A DNA stretch of 60,904 nucleotides. Source: Cyanobacteria bacterium RU_5_0. GTDB lineage: Bacteria; Cyanobacteriota; Cyanobacteriia; Elainellales; Elainellaceae. Position numbers and translations under genes: made by a program. The stretch's first letter is position 1; every line of letters begins with the position of its first letter. The notes beneath the pieces are model-generated. The model had not been told where the DNA came from. It saw only the letters and a program-made list of their open reading frames with translations, and ran no database searches. Positions 42,850-51,226 of this stretch are shown one piece after another. The DNA lies in the NCBI GenBank assembly GCA_012033255.1, contig JAAUSF010000013.1, positions 1-60,904 of the forward strand, in the 5' to 3' direction.

Positions 42850-43617
42850 ATGGAAGGAATAAAACAGATTATGCTGCTCCCACTTCTAGGTAAAATCCTT
42901 GATTTGATTACAAATCCTGAGGGCGAAACTAGCATCGCCAGTAACAATGAGCTTTTCAGACTACAGCTTGCCGAGCAAATCAAAGTTGCCAACCACATCA
43001 AAGCTGCCGATCAAATTACTATCAATATTAATCTTGATCGGTCAAAAAATGAGAATAGCCCCAAGCCAACAGCGTTAATTACAGCCACGACTTATCAGGA
43101 AGCAAGTTCTACCTCTGTGTTGATAGAAAGTCAGGAGCAGTCGTCACATTTGACGGCTCAAAATCTACCCTTTAGCAGCGGAACTCACCTGATTATTGAT
43201 CGCGCCGATTGGTGGAGTGATCAAGGTCACATCTGCCTCCGACAGATCAAACTTATTCCTGTGTTGCTGGATCAGCTCACCAGTTTTGCAGGAATAGAGA
43301 GACCGGGGGAAACGCTGGAGGCAAACGTGTGTGCAGATGGAAGACTGATATTTTCTAGCAGCTCCGATCGCTCCATAGAGGTTGTTCACTTTGATCCCCA
43401 GAAGGAGTACGACCTTGGAGGAAGTTCCAAATGGAAATTTATGGAATATACCCCTGATCAAGTGATTCATTTCACCCAAATTCCAGGGATTCTGTTATCT
43501 CTAGTCGCAACTGTGGCTCAAAGGGCGATCGTGCTCAAACGGGAACATAAGATATTACCTGAAGAATATTACGTACTCGTGCTTGGTGCTACAAACATTG
43601 CCGCACAGACCCAGTAA
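42850..43617 (+). CDS. Unknown protein paired with the kinase-like gene
   Basis: A 255-aa product; no family is recognised. The N terminus (~1-60) is helical with LPLLGKILDLITNPEGETSIASNNELFRLQLAEQIKVANHIKAADQI, followed by a polar linker (~60-100). The remainder looks beta-rich (THLIIDRADWW, ETLEANVCADGRLIFSSSSDRSIEVVHF, KWKFMEYTPDQVIHFTQIPGILLSLVATVAQRAI). The next gene starts 36 nt after its stop with a strong AGGAGG site, so the two form an operon. It may be the substrate, sensor or regulator of the kinase. A later in-frame ATG at 42871 (MLLPLLGK) is possible. Confidence 0.65.
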   Translation: MEGIKQIMLLPLLGKILDLITNPEGETSIASNNELFRLQLAEQIKVANHIKAADQITININLDRSKNENSPKPTALITATTYQEASSTSVLIESQEQSSHLTAQNLPFSSGTHLIIDRADWWSDQGHICLRQIKLIPVLLDQLTSFAGIERPGETLEANVCADGRLIFSSSSDRSIEVVHFDPQKEYDLGGSSKWKFMEYTPDQVIHFTQIPGILLSLVATVAQRAIVLKREHKILPEEYYVLVLGATNIAAQTQ

Positions 43618-43653
43618 TATTAATAGATTTAAGTCTATTTCCAGGAGGAATTG

Positions 43654-46600
43654 ATGATGCTTGACGAAAAATATGCTTTTGGAACTGAACAGATCAAGAC
43701 TAGTGTTTATTACTTCTCGGTTGATGCAGAAGGTAAGCCAATTAAGCTAGGCGATGGAAATTTCGGAGTGGTTTATGAGGTTTGCGATGAAACAGAAAAG
43801 AAATTTGCGGTGAAGTTGCTGTACAAAAGTCAGACAATGAATCAGTCGTTCGCAAATTTACGCTTAAATGATGCCATCATTCAATCATTCGACAAAGAGT
43901 TTGGATTACAGCCCACTGATCCTGTGAGGAAAAGGATCGAGTCTCTCAAGAACCTAGATGAGGAGAACGTTAGCACCTTTATTTACAATCTCGTCCGTAC
44001 TGAGATTAGCGAAGAACAATGTCGCTTTCTGCTCGATCAGATTTTTCTTGACACCCGTTCTGCAACTGTAAAGCGGTTTGAAGAAGAAATTGCTGCTGCA
44101 AAAACGATTCGAAACCAGCTAGAAAAGCAAGGTAATAGAACTGGTGCCTTCAACGGTGTAATCGAAACTGTCTGTGGTACGAAGAGGTTTCGTGAGTCCC
44201 AAGCCTATTCAACACTCAAATGCATGTTTGGAGAATCATGTATCGATGTCTCTGACTATGCGCTGGTCATGCCGCTTTACGACTGCACCTTAAAGGATTT
44301 GCTAGAAAATGGCATAGGTAAATATTCTGTACGTCAATCTTCTGAGACAGAGAAACTTTTTTCAAACGGTACTGTACGGCTGCAAGAATTGCAGAATCTA
44401 GATCAGCAGACGCTAGAGCGCAAGATTGAAGCCTTAGAAGAGGTATCGCCGGATAAAAAGGCGGACCTCAAAAACAATATCCATGAAATGGTTGGCTACG
44501 ACATCCTTGAATCGATGAAGTTTGAGGAAAGAATTTCGATCATTCTGCCCTATCTGCGTAAGATTGCGATCGGGCTGAAAACGCTGCATTCAGTAGGTTT
44601 TTTCCATCTCGATCTAAAACCAGCCAATATTTTTGTCTCGAAACAGGAGGAGTTAAATGCTGTGATTGGCGATTTAGGTTTTCTGAAACCTGAGAAAGCC
44701 TCTGGCTCTACCCAGCTCGCCAATGTGCAGGACACTATCCCCTTGGGAACCCGCCATTTTCGCTCGCCTGAACAGAAGGATTATTTCGATATTTGTAACG
44801 TAGAAATTCTCCAAAGCACTGATGGTGGAAGTAAGAAAACCCAGCTAATTGTTCGCGATCCTAAATTCCAAGACACAATCATTGAACAAAAAGACTACCT
44901 TATCTTCAGTCGAGACAAATCTCATACTAAATATGAGATTGATGAGATTCGTCATACAACCGACAATTCAACGGTTATCACTCTAAAAATTAATGAGAAG
45001 GCTCACTCTATTCTGAAGCCAGATAAACAGACCCAGATTGTTCTATACAAACGTCCGGGCACTCGTACCGATTTGTTTGGAATTGGCGCGATCGCTTTCG
45101 ATTTAATTACTGGTGGCAACTCACCAGAGCGATTCTATGACGATCTTCGCATCTACGATCGCAAAGAAAAGAGCATTGCTGAAATTGTGGACATGTATCG
45201 TTCTGTTTCTAGTTTTCAGGCAAGCGAACCTGGTTTAGTCCACATCTTTGCTCCTTTCAAGCACCAGTATTCTTCTAGCTACGTTCCTTATGAATTTGTT
45301 GACTTAATTCTGAGATGCATGCTCTATAAAGCTAAAGGTACATTTTACAGGGAACAGGATAGTGATAGTGAACGTAACAGAGCGATTAATATCGTGCTTA
45401 CTCATCTCGGTCGCCTAGAACATCAGTATCCCTCAAAATATGTAGATAACGCTCTCGTCATGGGTAACTACAATCCTCAAACAGATACGACCCAATCTGC
45501 GGCTTTGTCGGATCGACTGAAAGAACTGCAAAACTTGCCCCTCAACCATCTACCACTCCGGCTTGCAACGGGAATTTGGTATTTTCGAGAACTGGTTAAA
45601 CTAGTTCGTCGTAATCTCAGCAATAGAAATCTCTTTTTCTCCGAGTTATTACCCAGCAATATCATTGCCGACAACGAGACAATAAAGTTTATATATACCA
45701 TCTACCAGAATCCGCAAGACTATATCAATGACCTGCGAGAAGACCTTGTTCACGCTAAGATTATTCGGAGTATTACCAATCCCTATGTTCCTACTGATAT
45801 TACTTTTCTTCGCCGACAGGTAGAGCTAAGGAAATCTGCTCATTCCGATACTGCATTCCAGTACAGTTTCACGGATTCAGTCCCGCATGGCACTTCTATC
45901 TCTGAAAGCGATTGGATTGTCAGCAATTCTCATCTTTATAAAGTCGTCAAAGCTGTAGATGGGATAATCGTGATTAAAAATGCAACCGACAGGAATCACG
46001 ATGTCAGTGAACTTTTAGTTTCAGCTAATGGGAAACCAATCGCCTGCACTTACTACAAGAACCTAGATCCGTGTGTTTACTATCTGAATATGCTGGGCAT
46101 TTATCTCCATCAAATCTTCTTTACAGGTTTAGGGAACACAACTGCTGATCAGCCAGGATTGATTAGTATTGCTCAAACTCGCCGTTCCATGAATCCGCAC
46201 TCTGTGAGCATCAAGGAATATCACATTGAGAAACGGAGAAAGGAGAAAGGGTTGAAATCTATCTTGGAGGCGATTACCTCGATGTATCTTAAATTAACCT
46301 TTACTCAAGATGGACAATCTTTTTATAAACAGCAGACATCAGACGATCAGCGGATCATCTCTGTTGAAAGCGAAACACAAATCCTTCAGGGGATGATTGA
46401 GAACTTTGTAGGTGAGCAACTACAGAGGCTCAATGTTTTAGTCGATAAAAATTGGTTTGACGCACCAACGGCTAATGGCAGTTCTAAAGCTCAAGACCTG
46501 ATGAAAAAGCATAGAAGAGTTCTTTCCTCATTCCCTAAAGGATTAGAGTTCGAGCGGCTAATTGACTCTTTTCTTTTCATAGAACTCCATGATAAACCGA

Positions 46601-46782
46601 TTAGCTTTGGGTTTAGTGACCCGTCCAAGCGCCCTGGTCGGGAAACACCTCAACTTGAGATTCCTGCTGATTCGGTGAAGAGCAGCAATATGGCTGAGCA
46701 TAGCATCCCGGATTCTTCTCCAATACAGTCCGCTTCAGAGCCAGATTCAAAGACAGAAGAGATCGCAGAAAGGGAAATGTGA
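43654..46782 (+). CDS. Large Ser/Thr protein kinase-like protein, composite-transposon cargo
   Basis: The 1,042-aa protein starts at ATG 43654 after AGGAGGAATTG. The N-lobe has the glycine loop GDGNFGVV (~33-40) and FAVKLLYK (K54). An insert of about 200 residues without kinase homology follows, then GLKTLHSVGFFHLDLKPANIFVS (catalytic H318, D320, K322, N325), GDLGF in place of DFG, and TIPLGTRHFRSPEQ as activation/P+1 segment. A second insert (~385-460) precedes DLFGIGAIAFDLITG. Residues ~600-1000 match nothing I know. Catalytic residues are kept, so activity is plausible. Large kinases of this kind in mobile regions suggest a defence or host-takeover role, but that is inference. Confidence 0.75.
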   Translation: MMLDEKYAFGTEQIKTSVYYFSVDAEGKPIKLGDGNFGVVYEVCDETEKKFAVKLLYKSQTMNQSFANLRLNDAIIQSFDKEFGLQPTDPVRKRIESLKNLDEENVSTFIYNLVRTEISEEQCRFLLDQIFLDTRSATVKRFEEEIAAAKTIRNQLEKQGNRTGAFNGVIETVCGTKRFRESQAYSTLKCMFGESCIDVSDYALVMPLYDCTLKDLLENGIGKYSVRQSSETEKLFSNGTVRLQELQNLDQQTLERKIEALEEVSPDKKADLKNNIHEMVGYDILESMKFEERISIILPYLRKIAIGLKTLHSVGFFHLDLKPANIFVSKQEELNAVIGDLGFLKPEKASGSTQLANVQDTIPLGTRHFRSPEQKDYFDICNVEILQSTDGGSKKTQLIVRDPKFQDTIIEQKDYLIFSRDKSHTKYEIDEIRHTTDNSTVITLKINEKAHSILKPDKQTQIVLYKRPGTRTDLFGIGAIAFDLITGGNSPERFYDDLRIYDRKEKSIAEIVDMYRSVSSFQASEPGLVHIFAPFKHQYSSSYVPYEFVDLILRCMLYKAKGTFYREQDSDSERNRAINIVLTHLGRLEHQYPSKYVDNALVMGNYNPQTDTTQSAALSDRLKELQNLPLNHLPLRLATGIWYFRELVKLVRRNLSNRNLFFSELLPSNIIADNETIKFIYTIYQNPQDYINDLREDLVHAKIIRSITNPYVPTDITFLRRQVELRKSAHSDTAFQYSFTDSVPHGTSISESDWIVSNSHLYKVVKAVDGIIVIKNATDRNHDVSELLVSANGKPIACTYYKNLDPCVYYLNMLGIYLHQIFFTGLGNTTADQPGLISIAQTRRSMNPHSVSIKEYHIEKRRKEKGLKSILEAITSMYLKLTFTQDGQSFYKQQTSDDQRIISVESETQILQGMIENFVGEQLQRLNVLVDKNWFDAPTANGSSKAQDLMKKHRRVLSSFPKGLEFERLIDSFLFIELHDKPISFGFSDPSKRPGRETPQLEIPADSVKSSNMAEHSIPDSSPIQSASEPDSKTEEIAEREM

Positions 46783-47068
46783 AAACCTGTAAGGAACCCT
46801 CAGATACTCATTCCTTCTGAAGCTGGGAATACACCCGATCCCAATACTGTTCGGATAAGGCATGAGGGCTGGTAAATTGGCAACTGTCCTGCACAGTTGC
46901 TTAGCCAGTTTATGCCCCTAAGTGAGTTCACCTTGACCTCGGCTGCGATTGAACCGGCAGAGGTGTTCCAAGCGATCGCCTGTCGCAACTCTGCCAATAG
47001 GCGATCGGTATCCCCCGAACGAGCAAACCGGGCGACACTTGAATCGAGACCAACGGCGTTATTTGAAG
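46783..47068. other. Cargo end, gene-debris region
   Basis: About 286 nt. A minus-strand frame ends SPHALSEQYWDRVYSQLQKE and stops near 46812, resembling a natural C terminus, but upstream reading shifts frame and no family is evident. Probably debris of a gene cut by the transposon arm. Confidence 0.4.
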
Positions 47069-47332
47069 GACCATGCAAGGGCAATGGATGAGGAGATTAG
47101 GGGTAGAACTCTATGCCAGACGAATCAACGAACACCAAGATAAGACCCCACGGCAGAGTGAATTTAGCCTGGGACTCTATGGGCAACGCTGGCGATATGG
47201 GATGGAATTATGGGCTGATTTTGCGCTGAATCTGATGGCGCTTAAATCGCATAAACGCCTCTATTTTCAGCGAGGCTTTTATGCTCTGTCCCTTATCCAA
47301 CAAGCTTTGTAGCTCGGTTGTCACCCGTTAAG
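47069..47332 (+). mobile_element. Right arm of the composite transposon: 264-bp end of the IS4-like element
   Basis: Identical by eye to 42127-42390, including the last 79 codons of the transposase (from MQGQWMRRLGVELYARR) and the TTGTCACCCGTTAAG end. The complete identity implies recent duplication, gene conversion or strong turnover. Confidence 0.88.
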
Positions 47333-47359
47333 CCTTCTTGCAGACGGGCGATCGGATTG

Positions 47360-47587
47360 TTAGGCAGCGGCCACATCCACCAACTCACTTGAAGAACGAG
47401 GCTCAGGAATCGATTCACCTCTTTCACGTAAGCCTTCAAGATGAAGCTCAACGGCATCCTTGACAAGTTCTAGAGCCTCTTCGCGTGTTTCGCCAACTGC
47501 TACACAACCTGGCAAGTCTGGAATATAAGCACCGTAACTTGTCTCTCCTTTCTCAATCACAACCATGTATTGCAATTTCTGACTCAT
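47360..47587 (-). CDS. hicB: HicB-family antitoxin
   Basis: The 75-aa product has the HicB partial RNase H fold: LQYMVVIEKGETSYGAYIPDLPGCVAVGETREEALELVKDAVELHLEGLRERGESIPEP. It lies 1 nt after the hicA stop. HicB binds and neutralises HicA and often represses the operon. The Ala/Val-rich tail (SSELVDVAAA) may be this strain's variation. The rpn remnant ends just beyond its stop. Confidence 0.9.
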   Translation of the reverse strand: MSQKLQYMVVIEKGETSYGAYIPDLPGCVAVGETREEALELVKDAVELHLEGLRERGESIPEPRSSSELVDVAAA

Positions 47588-47588
47588 T

Positions 47589-47774
47589 TCACTTCAATCC
47601 AGCTTGCTTGAGAATACTGTTCAATGTACCAGGGGGAATATCAATACTTAGCCTACCTGATACTGTTACTGTACCTGGTTTACTGAGATGGTGAAACTGT
47701 CTATGACTTCCTCGCATCCGCACTTGATACCATCCATCCTCCTCTAAAAGCTTGATCAGTTCTCTAACTTTCAT
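47589..47774 (-). CDS. hicA: HicA-family toxin (mRNA interferase)
   Basis: The 61-aa product is a standard HicA with a double-stranded-RNA-binding-like fold: MKVRELIKLLEEDGWYQVRMRGSHRQFHH. The catalytic His is in GSHRQFHH, followed by TVSGRLSIDIPPGTLNSILKQAGL. HicA cleaves mRNA when free. It is the first gene of the hicAB operon, with its promoter to the right. Confidence 0.92.
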   Translation of the reverse strand: MKVRELIKLLEEDGWYQVRMRGSHRQFHHLSKPGTVTVSGRLSIDIPPGTLNSILKQAGLK

Positions 47775-47919
47775 TCATGGATTCGATATTGCGATCGCGC
47801 CACAGATATCAGTGTAATACCAATCACCTATCGAACTGTAAATGTTAATCGTTGTACGCTAACGCCTTATATACCGACCGCCGATCGTCTGCCCCAAACC
47901 AGCACCTGCCGCCTGCATA

Positions 47920-48180
47920 AGTCGTCGTTCCAGATATAGCCGTGTTTCGTTGGCAAAATATTGAGCTTGATGAGGATGGAGAGCCTTTAGATACTGTATT
48001 GGTGGCTCCTAATTGGACGATTGAAATTCTTTCCCCCGATCAAAGTTCTAATCGAGTTACAGGTAATATTTTGCACTGCTTAAAATATGGTTGCCAGCTT
48101 GGTTGGCTAATTGATCCAGACGATCGCTCCATCCTGATCTTTCAACCGCAGCAACAACCAGAGCTATTTCATCAAAACGA
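47920..48180 (+). pseudogene. Uma2-family remnant
   Basis: Reading VVPDIAVFRWQNIELDEDGEPLD ... APNWTIEILSPDQSSNRVTGNILHCLKYGCQLGWLIDPDDRSILIFQPQQQPEL matches the middle of a Uma2 protein. The first ~80 residues are missing and there is no proper start. The C terminus runs into an R2 repeat. 47775-47919 holds no gene. Confidence 0.7.
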
Positions 48181-48265
48181 CAAGGATGGGCGTCTCGCCC
48201 GTCTGAGCCAAGGCAATCAAGATGCCTGCCCCAGGAGAAATCAAGGCTTGTAGCCATAAAGTTGT
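48176..48265 (-). repeat. Dispersed repeat family R2, inverted copy
   Basis: On the minus strand it reads AGTTACAACTTTATGGCTACAAGCC, then GGGGCAGGCATC and GACGGGCGAGACGCCCATCC, matching 30992-31083. It truncated the Uma2 remnant. Confidence 0.7.
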
Positions 48266-48272
48266 AACTATA

Positions 48273-48821
48273 TCACTGTGGATATTGCAATCTAATTTGA
48301 ATAGTGGTGTCGGAGCCAGCGAGTAGGAAGATGGCATCTTCGTAGCGTGGAGGGCTAGTGATAGCCGGGGCATCGTTGGAAAAGCCGTAGGCTTCCGTGG
48401 GCATTCCGAAGGCTCCTCGATCGAGTTGTTCATCGCCGTTCGTGTCGTGATATATGGCGATCGCATAGGTTCCGTAGGGCAAATTCTCGAAGGTATAAGT
48501 GAATGAGTTGGGAGAATCAGTGGAATCAGTCGCTTCAGAAGCGTCAGAGGATTCTGAGGCATTAACCGATTCAGGAGGGTCAGATGAATCAGTGGTAGGG
48601 GAAGCGATCGCCACACAGACTCGCTCGACTGCACTCTCATTATCATTAGGAAATCCTTGACTGCCAGAGAACAGCTTGAGACACACATTTCCCTCTTGAC
48701 TTTGTAACCCTTCCACAGCGACGGTCAGGGTTCCAGTTAATTCGGCTCTTATCGTCGTGGATACACAAAAACTCCCGATTACGGAGAGCAGGAAAGCGAT
48801 CGGGCTAAATCGTCTGAGCAT
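48273..48821 (-). CDS. DUF2141 secreted protein
   Basis: A 182-aa product from MLRRFSPIAFLLSV (ATG 48821); a frame start 6 codons earlier is possible. A signal peptide with likely cleavage after STTIRA precedes LTGTLTVAVEGLQSQEGNVCLKLFSGSQGFPND. An Asp/Ser/Glu-rich insert (~85-120) interrupts the domain, which resumes YTFENLPYGTYAIAIYHDTNGDEQLDRGAFGMPTEAYGFSNDAP, the DUF2141 signature. An extracytoplasmic beta-sandwich protein of unknown role. The acidic insert (SSDPPESVNASESSDASEATDSTDS) looks recently expanded. Confidence 0.85.
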   Translation of the reverse strand: MLRRFSPIAFLLSVIGSFCVSTTIRAELTGTLTVAVEGLQSQEGNVCLKLFSGSQGFPNDNESAVERVCVAIASPTTDSSDPPESVNASESSDASEATDSTDSPNSFTYTFENLPYGTYAIAIYHDTNGDEQLDRGAFGMPTEAYGFSNDAPAITSPPRYEDAIFLLAGSDTTIQIRLQYPQ

Positions 48822-48857
48822 AACAATCCTGTAAGCCATTCAAAGTTCAACTGTCAA

Positions 48858-49730
48858 TTAGAGCTTTTCGACTAACGCCAACAGTTCATCTTTCACTATT
48901 CCGGGCTGATAGCCCAAGTGAAAGGCGATCGAACTATCCATTGATAAATCTGGCGCTCTGGGAGCCGTCATCGGCACATTAGCTTGGCAACAGGGATTGA
49001 TCTTAACATCCGTCAGTTGCAGGACTTCAATTAGCATCAAACCGAATTCATAGCGAGACAAGCGTTCTTTGCCGCCCAGATGAATCCGTCCTTTAGTTTT
49101 GTCTAAAGCCAGTAAGATTCCTTGGGCGGCGGAGGTGCCACTCACCGGAGTGCGGATCTCATCGACAAACAAATTGAGAACTTGACCCGATCGCAGCCGT
49201 TCCACAAACGGCTGAACAAAACTTTGAGCATAGGGTGCGACGCCAAACATGAGTGGCATTCGGCAAATCACTGCATCTGGACAGCGTTCCAATATGCCGA
49301 TTTCTGCGGCTACTTTTTGTTCGCCATAAAGGTTGATCGGGCTGACCGGATCCATTTCGCGATAGGGCGGATTTAAGCCGTTGAAAACGAGTTCTGAAGA
49401 GGTGAAGGCGATCGGGATGCCAGATTCCGCGCAGAGTCCAGCCAAATTCCAGGACGCCATAACATTGATGCGATGGGAGGCTTCTGGATTCGCTTGACAA
49501 GCATTTGGCTGAGACAATGCCGCTGCATGAACGATGGCATCCGGTTGAATGGTTTGAATCAAAAGTTGCAGCGATCGAAAATCTGTTAAATCGGCTTGAA
49601 ATAGAGCCGTCCCAGGGAGGCTAATCGGATGGGCGTGATAGGTACCGTAAACTTCCCAATGCGCTTGGGCAGACTGACAGAGATGCCAGCCTAGAAAGCC
49701 GCTTGCGCCTGTAATCAGGAGCTTTTTCAT
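48858..49730 (-). CDS. SDR-family sugar-nucleotide reductase (RfbD-like)
   Basis: The 290-aa product has the Rossmann [10 protein letters not shown] (~8-17), [21 protein letters not shown] and the YGEQK active-site Tyr/Lys pair (~143-147). It matches dTDP-4-dehydrorhamnose reductase-type proteins and probably reduces a nucleotide-sugar intermediate; the exact substrate is open. Its start overlaps the minE stop by 4 nt, so it is likely translated from the min transcript. Confidence 0.83.
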   Translation of the reverse strand: MKKLLITGASGFLGWHLCQSAQAHWEVYGTYHAHPISLPGTALFQADLTDFRSLQLLIQTIQPDAIVHAAALSQPNACQANPEASHRINVMASWNLAGLCAESGIPIAFTSSELVFNGLNPPYREMDPVSPINLYGEQKVAAEIGILERCPDAVICRMPLMFGVAPYAQSFVQPFVERLRSGQVLNLFVDEIRTPVSGTSAAQGILLALDKTKGRIHLGGKERLSRYEFGLMLIEVLQLTDVKINPCCQANVPMTAPRAPDLSMDSSIAFHLGYQPGIVKDELLALVEKL

Positions 49731-50227
49731 CCGTTATTTTTCGGTTCTCCTTCGGGTGCAGTGCTGGCTAAATCGGAGGAATCAAGAGAGAAATCGGAGA
49801 GATCGATCGCTTCATCGGTTGTCTCGTCAATTGGTTCGCTCGTCAATTCACCCATTGATTCCGTTAAATTCGTTTTAGTATCCGTTGGGGTTTCAGCCTT
49901 CGTCCCCGCTTTAACATCGGCTTCTTTCTCTGGTGCCAACGCTTCAGCTTCTACAGCGTCCAGTTTGACGGCTCGAATCGGCAGGTTAGCAATCAGGGCG
50001 GTCGTTCGCTGATCACTTTCCAGGGAAAACTCTGCCTCTTGCGGGTCAATCTCCACGTAACGTGATACCACCTCTATGATTTCCCGGCGCATCTTCTCCA
50101 CGGTCGCCGGAGTGAGATCGGCTCGATCGTGTGCCAGAACAATCTGCAAGCGTCGTCGGGCTGTCTCACGGCTACTTTTGGGTGAATTACCGCGAGAGAA
50201 AATTCGGTCAAGGAGTTCAGTCAGCAT
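49727..50227 (-). CDS. minE: MinE, cell-division topological factor, with long acidic tail
   Basis: The start is ATG 50227 ([14 protein letters not shown]), the normal MinE N terminus with membrane-binding LLDRIFSR; an upstream in-frame codon is rejected. Residues ~1-90 are standard: [36 protein letters not shown]. Usual length is 85-105 aa, but this product has 166: about 70 extra acidic Thr/Glu/Asp-rich residues ([21 protein letters not shown] ...). MinE displaces MinD and drives pole-to-pole oscillation. The tail probably does not stop the core function. Confidence 0.9.
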   Translation of the reverse strand: MLTELLDRIFSRGNSPKSSRETARRRLQIVLAHDRADLTPATVEKMRREIIEVVSRYVEIDPQEAEFSLESDQRTTALIANLPIRAVKLDAVEAEALAPEKEADVKAGTKAETPTDTKTNLTESMGELTSEPIDETTDEAIDLSDFSLDSSDLASTAPEGEPKNNG

Positions 50228-50287
50228 GGAGCATCTGTCGAGGAGCTTGGAGAAAATAGTCAAGAGTTTGCCGCCTGGAAATACTAG

Positions 50288-51087
50288 CTAGTTACGAGTG
50301 AAGAAGCGACGAATCCGGGATAGCAAGTCATCATGCGAGACGGATAAGTCCAGAAACGGGACTTTTTCTCCGTCTAAACGTCGCACAATGTTACTAATGG
50401 CGGCTCCAGCTAGGGATATGTTTGGGGACAACACTAGCGGTTCACCTTTGTTTGTAGATTCAATCACCCGTTCGTCATCAGGAATCACACCAATCAACGG
50501 GATTGCCAGAATTTCTTGCACATCTTTGACTGACATCATCTTATCCTGCTGCACCATCGCAGGCTTCAGACGGTTGATGATTAAATGAATTTTTTTAACA
50601 TCATTGGCTTCCAGTAACCCAATCACCCGATCGGCATCCCGCACGGCTGCAATTTCCGGAGTCGTGATGATCAGGGCTTCTTTCGCGGCGCGATCGCATT
50701 TTGGAACCCCATCTCAATCCCTGCCGGACTATCAATCAAGATGTAATTAAACACCTTCGTTAGCGCATTGATCAACTTCCGCATCTGATCAGGTGTCACG
50801 GCTTCCTTCGTCCGATTCTGCGCGGCGGGCAACAAAACCAGATTGGGCTGCCGCTTATCCCTGACTAAGGCTTGCTCCAACCGACACTCACCCGCTAGCA
50901 CTTCTACTGCCGTATAAACAATTCGGTTTTCCAGTCCTAACAGCAGATCCAGATTTCGCAACCCAAAATCTGCATCCACTACAGCCACTTTATGACCCTG
51001 CTTTGCCAGAGCCATCCCCAAGTTGGCAGTACAGGTCGTTTTACCGACCCCTCCTTTGCCCGACGTAACAACGATAATGCGACTCAT
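50288..51087 (-). pseudogene. minD: MinD, septum-site ATPase, split by a one-base deletion
   Basis: The first part (MSRIIVVTSGKGGVGKTTCTANLGMAL, deviant Walker A with both lysines, DADFGLRNLDLLLGLE, YILIDSPAGIEMGFQNAIAP) stops after PRKKP. The rest continues in another frame: AKEALIITTPEIAAVRDADRVIGLLEA ... PFLDLSVSHDDLLSRIRRFFTRN, to 50288, including the membrane-binding C-terminal helix. The break is at GCGATCGCGCCGCGAAAGAA near 50690-50705, where one base of an expected CCNGCG is missing. Both halves are otherwise fully conserved, so a sequencing error or a very recent mutation is likely. It lies between minC and minE as normal. Confidence 0.9.
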
Positions 51088-51226
51088 GAATGATTGAGAT
51101 TAAGGTTTTTGTGATTAGTGGTGATGGTTGTTTGTCCTTTGTCCTAATGTCCTTTGTCTTTTGTTTGATTGTTCCATTAAAGACCCAGAACCTAATGACC
51201 AACGACAATCGATCGCAATGCCCCTG

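Larger units (their letters stand above)
41455..47332. mobile_element. Composite transposon carrying a kinase module
   Basis: The outer ends are CTTAACGGGTGACAA (41455-41469) and its exact inverse (47318-47332), flanked by the 9-bp direct repeat CCTTCTTGC. The left arm is a 936-bp defective IS (41455-42390). The right arm is its last 264 bp (47069-47332), identical in sequence. Because the duplication flanks the whole 5.9 kb and not the left IS alone, the unit moved as one piece. Cargo: a 21-nt repeat array, a 255-aa gene and a large kinase-like gene, which have a more AT-rich look than their surroundings. Confidence 0.85.

Noticed and set aside
46800-47084. Minus-strand 94-aa frame at the end of the transposon cargo
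   Set aside because: It runs into the IS arm, has no recognisable domain and a better natural C terminus lies in a different frame; treated as debris.
50288-50644. C-terminal MinD fragment considered as a separate small gene
   Set aside because: It continues the MinD sequence exactly once a single missing base is restored; it is one broken gene.
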